From: GAS368 sp965227745
Lineage (GTDB): Bacteria; Verrucomicrobiota; Verrucomicrobiia; Opitutales; Opitutaceae
DNA length: 64,000 nucleotides
Assembly: GCA_965227745.1 (NCBI GenBank)
Contig: OZ245769.1
Location: forward strand, 1,240,001-1,304,000
Reading direction: 5' to 3'
Position numbers and translations under genes: made by a program. Within the stretch, counting starts at the first letter, position 1. Every line of letters begins with the position of its first letter. Shown one piece after another: positions 50,592-59,110 of the stretch. A model generated the notes under the pieces. It worked only from the letters and a program-made list of their open reading frames with translations. It did not search any database and was not told where the DNA came from.

Positions 50592-50871
50592 CGGGAAGGA
50601 AGCTGAGAGCTTAGAGCTGAGAGTCTAGAGCAAGCCAACTGATTCGACCATCGCTGGGGTGAAGCGCGGATGGGTGCCGGTCTCGGCCCGGTACTCAAAC
50701 GGGGCAGCCAAACTAGGGTCTTGAGACAGACACACCCTTGGTGGGTGTCCGGATATCCTGCGGCTCGCCCGGAGGTCGAGCCCTACCCTAGGAGGTCTGT
50801 CCGCCTATTCAAGGAAGCCAAGGATACGCGTCTCCTGGGCGGCGGGTCGGGAGACACCGCCCTACCACGAA
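50592..50871. repeat. REP-like repeat cluster between fmt and the mutarotase-like gene
   Basis: This 280-base gap has no gene. It contains GAGAGCTTAGAGCTGAGAG-type repeats (50598-50630), ACACCC-TTGGT-GGGTGT (50729-50745), GGCTCG...CGAGCCCTACCC (around 50762-50790) and GGCGGGT...ACACCGCCCTACC (about 50840-50868). The last one ends within about 10 bases of the mutarotase-like gene's stop. Confidence 0.65.
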
Positions 50872-51786
50872 TCAAATCGTCGCGAGCCACTTTTTCACGA
50901 CGGGGGCCAGAGAATCGTTAAACGCCGCGTCGGTGCTCGGCTTGGGCAGGCCGTCGAGGACGGTCCAGTGCTCGACGTGGGTCACCGTGCCGCCGGGCGC
51001 GAGTTTAGCGATGGGGCTGAGCGTCTCGAACTCGATCATCTTGCCGTTTGTAAACGTCTCGAACGCGCATCCGAAATCTGGATACGACTGGCCGGCGAGC
51101 ACGGGGGCGTACTTCACAAAGGTCGAACCCTCGAGCCAGTAGGCGGACCAGCCGGGATAATTGGTGATGCCGAATTTCTGCGAGGCCTTGGCCTTGTTGA
51201 CCTCGATGCCGAGGAAATCGCGGTGGAGGTCCCACACCGGCAGTGAGAGATCCGTATAGGTCCACGGGACGAACGAATAGGTCGGGAGCAGGTCGCCATC
51301 GAGGTGACTGCCCTTGGGCAGGAGCGGCAGCACACCGTAGCCACCGGGGCGAAACATGGTCAGCGCCCAGGCGGCGGTCTCGACGGGCCAGAGACCGTGA
51401 TTGGTGAGGGCGTGCGTGACGCGCACGGTGCGCTCGCCGAGCAGTTCGATCTTCATCGCCTTCTGCATGCCGGTGCGCGGCTCGACGGGCTGCGCGAGGG
51501 CGACGCCGCTCTTGAGCGGCTTCAGCGCCAGCGGGTCGTCGTCGGGCTGGTAGGTGCGCTCGATATGCTCGGGCGAGTGCCAGAGGCGATGGCCGCCACG
51601 AATCTTGCAGCCGTAGGCGCGCGGCTCGTCGGGCGGAAACTGGATGAAGAGGTTGCCGGCCTCGCCCTGCTTCGAGCGAAACGACACCACCCGCGGGCCA
51701 ACCGAGGTGGTGACCACCAACTCCAAATGTTTAGTCGAAAGGGCCAGGGCCTCGCCGCCCTGAAACTCAGTCTTCGAATGTTTCAT
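50872..51786 (-). CDS. Galactose-mutarotase-like beta-sandwich protein (DUF4380-like)
   Basis: A 304-residue protein from the ATG at 51786 (MKHSKTEFQGGE); an in-frame ATG at 51807 adds 7 residues. The fold appears beta-rich, with ELVVTTSVGPRVVSFRSK at the start and VRVTHALTNHGLWPVETAAW in the middle, resembling sugar-mutarotase-type proteins. No catalytic motif is certain. The start overlaps the 3' end of der by about 20 bases in another frame, so it is translationally linked to der. A REP-like element follows at its stop. Confidence 0.75.
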   Translation of the reverse strand: MKHSKTEFQGGEALALSTKHLELVVTTSVGPRVVSFRSKQGEAGNLFIQFPPDEPRAYGCKIRGGHRLWHSPEHIERTYQPDDDPLALKPLKSGVALAQPVEPRTGMQKAMKIELLGERTVRVTHALTNHGLWPVETAAWALTMFRPGGYGVLPLLPKGSHLDGDLLPTYSFVPWTYTDLSLPVWDLHRDFLGIEVNKAKASQKFGITNYPGWSAYWLEGSTFVKYAPVLAGQSYPDFGCAFETFTNGKMIEFETLSPIAKLAPGGTVTHVEHWTVLDGLPKPSTDAAFNDSLAPVVKKWLATI

Positions 51787-53290
51787 ACTTGGCTTCGTCT
51801 TTGGCATCGGCGTCTTCGGTGGCTTTCCACTTGGGCGTATGGGCGTTCTTGGCGGCGCGCAGCCGCTCCTGCGATTCGCGGATGGCGGAGAAAGACATGC
51901 CCGGGTCGTGCTTTTCCTTGCCGACGAGATCGAAGTAGATCGGGCACCCGCCGAGATCGAATTCCTGCACGAGACCGGCCTCGAGATAGCGACGGTATTG
52001 CTCGGTGAGCTTTTCCTCGCGGTTGCAAAACAGCTTCATGCGAAACGGGCGCGTGCCCGTCTGCGTGACGTAGTAGACGCGGAAACGCTTGCCGCCGACC
52101 GCCGGGGGCGGGGTCTTTTCGGCGAGGTAGCCGATGACCTTGTTGAGCTTCGCCGTCGAAATCTTGGTATCGAGCATGCGGTTGAGCTTCACCGCGGCGT
52201 TGAGCATGCGGTCGACCTCGTAGCCGCTGACCGCCGAGACGTAAATGAGCGGCGAGCCGGGCGTGAAATAGAGTTTTTCGAAAAGGGCTTTCTCGTACTT
52301 CTCGCGGTAGTCGCGCTCGCTCTTGTAGGGGGCAAAACCACCCTGGCGTTTGAAGGCCTCCTTCACGAGGTCCCACTTGTTGACCACGATGACGATGGGC
52401 TTCTTCTCCTTGATCGCCTCGCCGGCGATGGCTTTGTCCTGCTGCGTGACACCGTCCATCGCGTCGAGCACAAGGAAGACGACGTCGGTATTCTTGATCG
52501 CCTCGATGGAGCGGAGGCGGGAAAAATATTCGACCGGCGAAGCGAGCTTCGTGGAGGCCTTGATGCCCGCGGTGTCGATCAGGCGGAACGGATGGGGCTT
52601 TCCATCACGGCCCGTGAAATCGAAACTGAGCTCGACGGAATCGCGCGTGGTACCGGGAACGGGACTCACGATCAGGCGGTCGCTCTTGAGGAGTTTGTTG
52701 CTCAGCGAGGATTTGCCGACATTCGGGCGACCGATGAAACACACGCACAGCGCCTGCGTGGGATCGCGCACGGCATCGGGCTCCGGGACGAGGACGCCGA
52801 GCTGCTCAATGATCGCATCGCGCAATTCGCCTTCGCCGCGACCGTGTTCAGCGGAGACGCGCAGGGGCTCGCCGAGACCGAGGCGGTAAGCCTCATCGAG
52901 GGCGATCTTGTCGTCGTCGAAGTCGGCTTTGTTGATCACGAGCAGCACCTTTTTCTTACTCTTCCGGAGCATCGCCGCGATCTTCGAGTCGATGGAGGAA
53001 ATGCCCGCAAGCCCATCGATCACGAACAGAATGAGGGCCGACGTCGCGATGGCGAAGTCCACCTGTTGCTCCGAAGCAGCGGTGAGCGCGGCGGGGGTAT
53101 CATCGCCTTTGTAGCCGATGCCGCCGGTATCGAGCAGCGTGTAGTCGCCATCGCGGATCTCAGCCGAGATGACATCACGGGTGACGCCCGGTTGGTCGTG
53201 GACAATGGAAATACGCCGTTTAGCGAGCCGGTTAAAAAGACGGCTCTTACCGACGTTGGGTCGGCCGACGATGGCGACAGTGCGATTCAT
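51767..53290 (-). CDS. der: Ribosome-biogenesis GTPase Der (EngA)
   Basis: The ATG at 53290 gives 507 residues. Two tandem GTPase domains are visible: the first with G1 GRPNVGKSRLFNRL (residues 8-21) and the NKAD motif; the second with GRPNVGKSSLSNKLL near 190 and NKWD near 303. A C-terminal KH-like domain follows (VGGKRFRVYYVTQTGTRPF). Der acts in 50S ribosome assembly. The C-terminus after FSAIRESQERLRAAKNAH is extended by about 25 charged residues. It overlaps the next gene. Confidence 0.96.
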   Translation of the reverse strand: MNRTVAIVGRPNVGKSRLFNRLAKRRISIVHDQPGVTRDVISAEIRDGDYTLLDTGGIGYKGDDTPAALTAASEQQVDFAIATSALILFVIDGLAGISSIDSKIAAMLRKSKKKVLLVINKADFDDDKIALDEAYRLGLGEPLRVSAEHGRGEGELRDAIIEQLGVLVPEPDAVRDPTQALCVCFIGRPNVGKSSLSNKLLKSDRLIVSPVPGTTRDSVELSFDFTGRDGKPHPFRLIDTAGIKASTKLASPVEYFSRLRSIEAIKNTDVVFLVLDAMDGVTQQDKAIAGEAIKEKKPIVIVVNKWDLVKEAFKRQGGFAPYKSERDYREKYEKALFEKLYFTPGSPLIYVSAVSGYEVDRMLNAAVKLNRMLDTKISTAKLNKVIGYLAEKTPPPAVGGKRFRVYYVTQTGTRPFRMKLFCNREEKLTEQYRRYLEAGLVQEFDLGGCPIYFDLVGKEKHDPGMSFSAIRESQERLRAAKNAHTPKWKATEDADAKDEAKYETFED

Positions 53291-53373
53291 GGATTCCACC
53301 ATAAGGACCGGGGAAGCGCAGAAGCACACGCTAAAAATTATACCTCCCGGTAAGGTTTGAGGTCAGGCGGCTA

Positions 53374-53396
53374 ATCCCTCAGCCGCCTCCTCAACA
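53374..53396. repeat. Palindrome near the der start
   Basis: The arms AGGCGGCT and AGCCGCCT are separated by a short loop. It is the second palindrome in the 157-base gap between der and the aminotransferase. Confidence 0.5.
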
Positions 53397-53414
53397 TTTA
53401 CGCAGGCCCCGAAG

Positions 53415-53443
53415 GGCGCGTTACCGATAACGCGCCCTACCCT
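53415..53443 (-). repeat. REP-like element after the second aminotransferase
   Basis: The stem GGCGCGTTA-CCGA-TAACGCGCC is identical to that at 45915, with a different 4-base loop and the same CCCTACCCT flank. The flank ends about 5 bases from the aminotransferase stop. Confidence 0.75.
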
Positions 53444-53447
53444 ACTC

Positions 53448-54647
53448 TCACTTCGCGGGCTTGTTGGCCGTCGCCTGCACAAACCGCTCGGTGCGATCGC
53501 AGGCCTCGATGATCTGGTCGTAAGCCGTGGCGAAACAGGCGCGGACGTGGCCGATGCCATTATCGCCAAAAGCCGAGCCAGGCACGACCGCGACCTTCTG
53601 CGTGGTGAGCAGGCCCGTAGCGAATTCCTTCTCCGTGAGGCCCGTGCCCTTGACGCTCGGAAACGCGTAAAAGCTGCCGCGCGGCGAGTGGCACGTGAGG
53701 CCAATCTCGTTGAAGCGGCGCACGATGAGATCGCGGCGACGATGGTACTGTTCGCGCATCTTGAGCACGCTGTCCCAGCCATTTTTGAGCGCCTCGAGGG
53801 CGGCTTCCTGCGCGATGATCGACGCGCAAAGCATGGTGTACTGGTGCACCTTCATCATGGCATCGATGAGCGGAGCCGGGCCGCAGGCGTAGCCAATGCG
53901 CCAGCCGGTCATCGCAAAGGCCTTGGAGAAGCCGTGCAGGAAGATCGTGCGCTCGGCCATACCGGGCAGGCTGGCGATGCTGGTGTGCGTGCCGTCAAAG
54001 GTGAGCTCGGAGTAGATCTCGTCGCTCATGACAAGCAGGTCCTTCTCGCGGCAGAACGCGGCGATGGCCTCGAGCTGCGTGCGGTCGCAGGTGCCGCCCG
54101 TGGGATTGCACGGGAGGTTGAGCATGAGGATCTTGCAGCCCGGCACCCAGGCGGCGCGGAGCGCCTCGGCGGTAAGGGCGAAGTTGTCCTTGGCGTATGT
54201 CGGCACCGCGATGGCCTCACCGTGGGAGAGGACGACGCTGGGCGAATACGACACGTAGCAGGGCTGGTGAAACATCACCTTGTCGCCCGGATTGACGAAG
54301 GCCCGTAGCGCCAGATCGAGGGCTTCGCTCACGCCGACCGCAACGAGGATCTCGTCGTCCGGGCGGTAGCTGACCGCGAAGTGCTCCTCGACGTAGGTCG
54401 AGATGGCACGGCGCAGCTCGATCATGCCGAGATTGGAGGTGTAGTAGGTCTTGCCGCGCTCGAGGGCGAAGATCGCCGCCTCGCGGATATGCCAGGGCGT
54501 GACGAAGTCGGGCTCGCCCACGCCGAGGGAGATGACGTCCTGGCCCTTCATCTTGGCGACCAGTTCGAAGAAATCGCGAATGCCACTCTTGGGCAGCGAC
54601 GCCACGTGGCCCGCTACCCAGCGTTTGGGGTCGGTGCTATTGCTCAT
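53448..54647 (-). CDS. Class I aminotransferase (PLP), second paralogue
   Basis: A 399-residue PLP enzyme. The lysine motif is HGFSKAFAMTGWRIGY (near residue 237). Others are SLGVGEPDFVTP, NLPCNPTGG and SDEIYSELTFDG. It starts 18 bases after the Lrp-family gene. The sequence is of the aspartate/aromatic group and is clearly different from the gene at 41938. An Lrp regulator just upstream suggests amino-acid-responsive control. Confidence 0.92.
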   Translation of the reverse strand: MSNSTDPKRWVAGHVASLPKSGIRDFFELVAKMKGQDVISLGVGEPDFVTPWHIREAAIFALERGKTYYTSNLGMIELRRAISTYVEEHFAVSYRPDDEILVAVGVSEALDLALRAFVNPGDKVMFHQPCYVSYSPSVVLSHGEAIAVPTYAKDNFALTAEALRAAWVPGCKILMLNLPCNPTGGTCDRTQLEAIAAFCREKDLLVMSDEIYSELTFDGTHTSIASLPGMAERTIFLHGFSKAFAMTGWRIGYACGPAPLIDAMMKVHQYTMLCASIIAQEAALEALKNGWDSVLKMREQYHRRRDLIVRRFNEIGLTCHSPRGSFYAFPSVKGTGLTEKEFATGLLTTQKVAVVPGSAFGDNGIGHVRACFATAYDQIIEACDRTERFVQATANKPAK

Positions 54648-54665
54648 GGTAGTTGGGATTCGCGC

Positions 54666-55154
54666 TTAGGGCGCGACGTTGAGCCGTGAGCTTTGCGCAT
54701 CGCCGCCATCGAGCAGGAAGCCCTGCTCCTTATAGCAACGCAGCATGAAATGGGTGGAGGTCGAGAGCACGCCCTCGATGGTCGAGAGCTTTTCCGACAC
54801 GAAGGAAGCGACCTTCTGGAGGGACTGGCCCTTCACGAACACGAGCAAATCATAACCACCCGACATCAGGTAGCACGACTCGACCTCGTCGAAACGCGCG
54901 ATGCGCTCCGCAAAGCGGTTAAACCCGCCCCCGCGCTCCGGGGTGACCTTGACCTCGATCACGGCGCGCACAGCACTCGCAGCCGCGGCCTCATGGGAGA
55001 GATCGAGCACTGGACGCCAGCCGAGGAAGATTTTGTCCTTCTTCAACTGTTCCAGGTGCTGATTAACCTCGGCCTCAGTCATCCCGGCGACCTGGGCCAT
55101 TTGGCCGGTCGTGAGGCTGCCGCCTTCGATCAAGAGCTTCAGAACAGGGTTCAT
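54666..55154 (-). CDS. Lrp/AsnC-family transcriptional regulator
   Basis: The ATG at 55154 (MNPVLKLL) gives 162 residues. The N-terminal helix-turn-helix is GSLTTGQMAQVAGMTEAEVNQHLEQL; the C-terminal RAM domain (about 60-150) includes AVRAVIEVKVTPERG and YDLLVFVKGQSLQKVASFV. Such regulators sense amino acids. It is divergent from a response regulator across 121 bases and 18 bases upstream of the aminotransferase gene. Confidence 0.9.
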   Translation of the reverse strand: MNPVLKLLIEGGSLTTGQMAQVAGMTEAEVNQHLEQLKKDKIFLGWRPVLDLSHEAAAASAVRAVIEVKVTPERGGGFNRFAERIARFDEVESCYLMSGGYDLLVFVKGQSLQKVASFVSEKLSTIEGVLSTSTHFMLRCYKEQGFLLDGGDAQSSRLNVAP

Positions 55155-55275
55155 AGGGGCGGCGTTTATCCGTGAAACCATGGCATTTTACGAGGACTAA
55201 AATCGCAGGAAACGGTTCATTGTCCGTTAAATGCGCCGATAACAGTTTGGGCACCCGACCCACCAAGGACGCATC

Positions 55276-55701
55276 ATGAAGATTCTTACCGTAGACGACG
55301 ATCCGGTCTGCCGCCGGATGCTGAAAGAAATTCTCCTGACGGACGGCCAGCACCAGATCACCGAAGCCGGCGGAGGCGACGAGGCCTGGTCCCTGCTCGA
55401 TAATCCCGCCCGGTACTTCGATGTCGTCTTTCTCGACGTCAACATGCCCGAGCCCGACGGACTTGTTTTGCTCCAACGCATCCGCGATTCATCCATCTTA
55501 AAATCGCTTCACATCGTAATGTGCACCGCAGCCCGCGACAAAGAGACGGTCACAAAGGTGATCCAACTCGGAGCGCGGCACTTCATCCTGAAGCCCGCCA
55601 CGGCCTCGCTTGTCCAAGCCAAGCTCAAGCAGATCGAAGCGGAGATCGGGGTCAGCCAGGCCGCCCCGAGGGTGAAGTCAGCCAGCGCGGTGCCGGCGTG
55701 A
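55276..55701 (+). CDS. Single-domain response regulator (CheY-like)
   Basis: A 141-residue receiver domain with MKILTVDDDPVCRRML (acidic pair at residues 7-9), phospho-acceptor Asp in VVFLDVNMPEPDG (near residue 56), Thr/Ser position at MCTAA and Lys in HFILKPAT (near 108). The last 25 residues are Ala/Val-rich. No histidine kinase gene is visible. A Shine-Dalgarno-like AAGGA lies 8 bases before the start, unlike most genes here. Confidence 0.93.
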   Translation: MKILTVDDDPVCRRMLKEILLTDGQHQITEAGGGDEAWSLLDNPARYFDVVFLDVNMPEPDGLVLLQRIRDSSILKSLHIVMCTAARDKETVTKVIQLGARHFILKPATASLVQAKLKQIEAEIGVSQAAPRVKSASAVPA

Positions 55702-55778
55702 CGCCCGGACAACGCGCCGGAGCGGCCACCACGCCTCCGAGCGACGCGGCGCGACTTGGCCGGCTTCTCGAACTCTAA

Positions 55779-55813
55779 AAATGGAGAAGGCCGTCTTTGT
55801 TAAGACGGCCTTC
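55779..55813 (-). terminator. Rho-independent terminator of tRNA-Ala
   Basis: GAAGGCCGTCTT and AAGACGGCCTTC form a perfect 12-base stem around a TGTT loop; on the minus strand it is followed by TCCATTTTT. It begins 5 bases after the tRNA. Confidence 0.9.
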
Positions 55814-55817
55814 AGAA

Positions 55818-55893
55818 TGGTGGACCCTAGGAGGCTCGAACTCCTGACCTCCTCAATGCCATTGAGGCGCTCTACCAACTGAGCTAAGAGCCC
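55818..55893 (-). tRNA. tRNA-Ala (anticodon GGC)
   Basis: A 76-nucleotide cloverleaf on the minus strand. The acceptor is GGGCTCT paired with AGGGTCC, including two G-T pairs. The D-arm is GCTCAGTTGGTAGAGC, the anticodon stem CCTCA/TGAGG with loop ATGGCAT, and the T-arm AGGAG-TTCGAGC-CTCCT. The discriminator is A, and the 3' CCA is encoded. Confidence 0.95.
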
Positions 55894-55954
55894 ATTCCCG
55901 CCGAAACGGGAGTTGAGAAAAATCAAAGTTCCACGCGCGAAGGCAAGGACTTTT

Positions 55955-56116
55955 TCAATTTCCTTCCAAATCCTTTGTTCTGATGCGCAAAGCGACAGCG
56001 GAATCATCCCTGTCCAGCGAGCCAAAATCCGCCGCATACGCGACGAGGAGCGCCACAGCCACCGCCGCACTGTGCAACGCAAGGGAAGCGATCAGGGCAA
56101 AGTTGCGCCGGTCTCC
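55955..56116 (-). pseudogene. Degenerate internally deleted tonB copy
   Basis: The minus-strand frame encodes 53 residues, GDRRNFALIASLALHSAAVA onwards, then a stop. Its N-terminal part aligns with the TonB anchor (same positions as NDRMPAGLMTSLALHGAAVA). Its C-terminal part, DDSAVALRIRTKDL, aligns with the TonB C-terminus (DSSVVALTFRTKDL). About 260 residues of the middle are absent. The codon at the TonB Met position is AGG, and no ATG, GTG or TTG precedes the frame in a useful place. It lies 10 bases after the intact tonB gene, in the same direction. It looks like a tandem copy that lost its centre. Confidence 0.65.
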
Positions 56117-56126
56117 CCTGTTATTC

Positions 56127-57068
56127 CTACGGCGCTGGCGCCAAGTCCTTGGTGCGGAAGGTCAACGCGACCACCGAGCTATCTTTATCGGGGCGCGCGG
56201 TCATCTTGACCAAGCGACACGCGTCCACGGCGGCGCGGTCGAACTCCGCGTTGCCGGAACTGGTGACGACTTTCGCGTTCGTGAGAGAACCGTTCGCGCT
56301 CAGAAAAAACTCCACCTCCACCGAGAGGGTATCACCGAGGCCGGGCGGCAGCGTCCGCTTCAAGGACTTCAAGAGCTCCTGCTTCAAGTAAGCATAGTAA
56401 GCATCCATCACCGGTCCATCAGGCCGCGTGAGCGCCGTACCCCCTGCCCCGCCGGTTTTGTTGGCCGTCGAACCGCCTTTCACTCCGTTCTTGATGCCCT
56501 CGGTGTCGACGCGCGGCATGTTCGAGGCGACGAGCTTTGCGGCCTTCTCGCGCTCCTTTTTCTCGGCGTCGAGGCGCTTTTTTTCGGCGGCCTCTTCGCG
56601 CATCTTCTTCATTTTCGCCCTCGATTCCTCGACGATCAACTTGCGTTTAAATTCCTGGGTGAGCGTGCGCTCCTTCGTCGGCGCTTTCGGGGCGTCCTTC
56701 GCTTCGGGCTTCGGCGGGGTGGGCGTGGGTGCCACCGTTGGCACGGGCTCGGGCGGCTTCGGCTTTGGCTCCGGTTTGGGCGGAGGTGGCGTGGGCTCGG
56801 GTTCGACGGTTTTTACCGGCTCCGGCTCTGGCTTCGTCGTGATCGTCGGCAGAGGGATCGCGGGCACATTGACTTTGATGCCGGGCGTACCGAGGGCGGC
56901 GGCTTCCGTCGCGCCGAAATTATCGCCCTCACCTGCGACGAGTTCGAAGACGGGCGTTTCTTTCTTGTTGTCGAAGCTCGACGCGTACGCGACCAACAGC
57001 ATGACAGCCACCGCCGCCCCATGGAGGGCGAGCGAGGTCATCAAACCGGCTGGCATACGGTCGTTCAT
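56127..57068 (-). CDS. tonB: TonB-family energy-transducing protein
   Basis: A 313-residue protein. The N-terminal anchor helix is residues 10-30 (MTSLALHGAAVAVMLLVAYA). A Pro/Lys/Glu-rich spacer covers about 75-125 and a charged helical stretch (KKMREEAAEKKRLDAEKK) about 150-185. The C-terminal domain from about 215 carries LPPGLGDTLSVEVEFFL and the final DSSVVALTFRTKDL strand, like TonB/TolA-C folds. It lies downstream of exbB and exbD, giving a complete energy-transduction unit. The spacing to exbD is 63 bases. Confidence 0.87.
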   Translation of the reverse strand: MNDRMPAGLMTSLALHGAAVAVMLLVAYASSFDNKKETPVFELVAGEGDNFGATEAAALGTPGIKVNVPAIPLPTITTKPEPEPVKTVEPEPTPPPPKPEPKPKPPEPVPTVAPTPTPPKPEAKDAPKAPTKERTLTQEFKRKLIVEESRAKMKKMREEAAEKKRLDAEKKEREKAAKLVASNMPRVDTEGIKNGVKGGSTANKTGGAGGTALTRPDGPVMDAYYAYLKQELLKSLKRTLPPGLGDTLSVEVEFFLSANGSLTNAKVVTSSGNAEFDRAAVDACRLVKMTARPDKDSSVVALTFRTKDLAPAP

Positions 57069-57131
57069 CGAGGGTGAAATTAGCTTCGCGGTGCGGAAAG
57101 TGCGGGCGGAAGTTTTAGTGGTGGTGTGGGC

Positions 57132-57566
57132 TCAGCCGCCCGACACCTGCGTGTCGACACTGATCCGGGAGAGGCCCGCCTTCTTCAACTCGTCGAGCAC
57201 GGTCACGAGGTGTTGCATGACGGCTTTGGCGTCGCCCCGAATCCGAAACACCGGCGGCTTGGGCTGCTGCTTCGCATAGGCGGGCAGCTCGCGGCTGAGC
57301 TGCGCCACGGTCATCGGGCGCGTGCCGAGTAAAAAGGAACCGTCGGCCTTGATCGTGATCGTCTCAAATTTGTCGGTGGGATCTGGCTTCGGCTGATTGC
57401 TGGCCGACTCGACCGGCAGGTTAACCGGCAGGCTCTGCTCCTGCTTCGCCATCGAGGCCACGACCATAAAGATGATCAGCAGCATGAAGCCGAGGTCGAT
57501 CAGGTTGGTGACGTTGAGGTCAGCGATCGGGTGGCTCGTGCGGTGGCGTTTGAAATTGCGGGCCAT
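57132..57566 (-). CDS. exbD: ExbD/TolR-family biopolymer transport protein
   Basis: The ATG at 57566 (MARNFKRHR) gives 144 residues. The single transmembrane helix is residues 18-36 (LIDLGFMLLIIFMVVASM), with the conserved Asp in NLIDLGFMLL that conducts protons. The periplasmic domain follows (about 55-144), with TIKADGSFLLGTRPM and ending DTQVSGG. It pairs with ExbB to use the proton gradient. It is 34 bases after exbB and upstream of tonB. Confidence 0.92.
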   Translation of the reverse strand: MARNFKRHRTSHPIADLNVTNLIDLGFMLLIIFMVVASMAKQEQSLPVNLPVESASNQPKPDPTDKFETITIKADGSFLLGTRPMTVAQLSRELPAYAKQQPKPPVFRIRGDAKAVMQHLVTVLDELKKAGLSRISVDTQVSGG

Positions 57567-57600
57567 GGCGGGCGTGGTGGCGGGGCGAGGCGAGGGCGGC

Positions 57601-58305
57601 TTACTTCGCTTCGAGTTCGAGCCGGTCGGCAAGCGCGCTCGCGTAGTTTTCAATATCGGTGATCATCTCGCGCGTGTGGCCAAGGAGGAGATTGTAGCCG
57701 AACACGGAGGGAATCGCGACCACCAGGCCGGCGATGGTGGCCAGCATGGCGCCCGAGACGCCGGGCGCGAGCTGTTGGATGCCCGCGGTCTGCTGCGTGG
57801 CGACGGCGCTAAAGGCCTCCATCACGCCCCACACCGTGCCGAGGAGGCCGATGAACGGCGCGCCGGAGACGATGGAGGCGAGAAAGATCATGCTCGATTC
57901 GTAGCGCAGGGTCTGGCGCGAGATCGCGCGCTGGATGGCGTTTTCCGCGTGCTCGAGGCAGGCACGGCGATTGTCGATGCCCTGCTCCTTGCCGATGGCG
58001 GCCGCGCGCCAATAGGCCTCCATCGCATCGGCGTAGAGATCGGCGTAGGGGATGGTGCGCTTGTTGCGATACGACTCCGGCAGATCGAGGAGCGTCCGCT
58101 GGTCGCGTAGGTGCTGGTCGAAGCTGCGATTCAGCATCCGGAGACGCTTCAACTCGAAGTGCTTTCCAAACATGACCGTCCAGGCGATCAGGCTGAAGAG
58201 CGCGAGGCCGACGACGATGATTTTGTCGACGACGCCGCAGCGTTCGAAGATTTCGATGATGTTGGCCGAAGCGAGGAAAGGCGTGGCGGAGAGCAGCGCA
58301 ACCAT
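57601..58305 (-). CDS. exbB: ExbB/TolQ-family proton channel protein
   Basis: A 234-residue protein with three hydrophobic helices at about residues 28-48, 133-157 and 180-204. The segment between the second and third helix, SGAPFIGLLGTVWGVMEAF, is the family signature, with a Thr in the second helix and the VSGAMLATIAGLVVAIPSVFGYN third helix. It forms the channel of the TonB or Tol system. TonB downstream makes this a TonB-type unit. The leader is pyrimidine-rich. Confidence 0.93.
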   Translation of the reverse strand: MVALLSATPFLASANIIEIFERCGVVDKIIVVGLALFSLIAWTVMFGKHFELKRLRMLNRSFDQHLRDQRTLLDLPESYRNKRTIPYADLYADAMEAYWRAAAIGKEQGIDNRRACLEHAENAIQRAISRQTLRYESSMIFLASIVSGAPFIGLLGTVWGVMEAFSAVATQQTAGIQQLAPGVSGAMLATIAGLVVAIPSVFGYNLLLGHTREMITDIENYASALADRLELEAK

Positions 58306-58485
58306 GGTGAGTTGAGGAAGAGTTGGCGGGTTTGCCCAGTGCGTTCAACGGAAAAGCCCGCAGAGTTGCTCACAGACACCGAGCGGCCCAAAGCGTGCGC
58401 TTATAACCGCTGGCCCAGCACCCAACTCCGGCGAGTTGCAACGACCGACCGCTCTCAGCACCTGCCTTCGCACCGGACTCTCGAA

Positions 58486-59052
58486 TTATCGCTGCTGGGT
58501 GGAGGTCCAGCGCACGAGCTTACCCTCTTGAAAATAGAAATACGTCGTCCGGGCCGGGACCGCTGATGTAAACGAATACACGACCACGCCCGGACCCACG
58601 CCCGGCGTCGCGGCGACAGGCTGCAGCGGCCCAGTGAGCGCCGCCACCTCGTCGACCGTCAGGCCCTGCGGATAAAGTCCGGTCAAGATCTCGCCCCGCG
58701 CGCTGGGCGACAACGCCGGATGCGAATTTACGTAGGCCTGGCGACGGCTTCGCTCTTCACTCGGCATCTCAGCGGCGCGCTGCGCCAATACCTGCTCCTG
58801 CATCGCGCGCGCCTGCGCGGGATCGAGCGAAGTCGTGCTGGAGCTCGAGGTGACTTTGACACTGGGATCACCCGCGGCCGCCCTCGCCCGCAAATCATCC
58901 ATCTGCGCCCGCATCTGGTCGGCCGAGGTCATCGGCCCCACCCCCATCGTGCCCATGGGAGCCATCGGCGGACCGCCGGAATAACTGCCGGTCGACGACT
59001 CACAGCCGGCCAGCAAAATCAGCAAGGGAATAAAAGCAGCGCGAGGGGTCAT
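58486..59052 (-). CDS. Putative lipoprotein, unknown function
   Basis: A 188-residue protein. The signal peptide ends in the lipobox LLAG-C (Cys at residue 16). After a Gly/Met-rich low-complexity stretch (residues 20-50) comes a helical region with many Arg/Ala/Glu (55-110), and a beta-rich C-terminus containing VVVYSFTSAVPARTTYFYF. I do not recognise the family. It is probably an outer- or inner-membrane lipoprotein. It lies in the same direction as exbB, which is downstream. Confidence 0.72.
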   Translation of the reverse strand: MTPRAAFIPLLILLAGCESSTGSYSGGPPMAPMGTMGVGPMTSADQMRAQMDDLRARAAAGDPSVKVTSSSSTTSLDPAQARAMQEQVLAQRAAEMPSEERSRRQAYVNSHPALSPSARGEILTGLYPQGLTVDEVAALTGPLQPVAATPGVGPGVVVYSFTSAVPARTTYFYFQEGKLVRWTSTQQR

Positions 59053-59110
59053 GGTGGAAAAAGTGACTGAGATCAGTGCGACAGCAAAACAGGAAAATCG
59101 TTTCGCGTCC

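Noticed and set aside
55894..55980. A promoter for tRNA-Ala upstream on the minus strand
   Set aside because: TTGAAA and TTGCCT are present but no convincing -10 box at 16-18 bases, so I do not report one.
56428..57279. A plus-strand ORF with Ser/Phe/Gly-rich protein opposite tonB
   Set aside because: It mirrors the Pro/Lys/Glu spacer of TonB. TonB has a clean anchor, context with exbBD and good ends.
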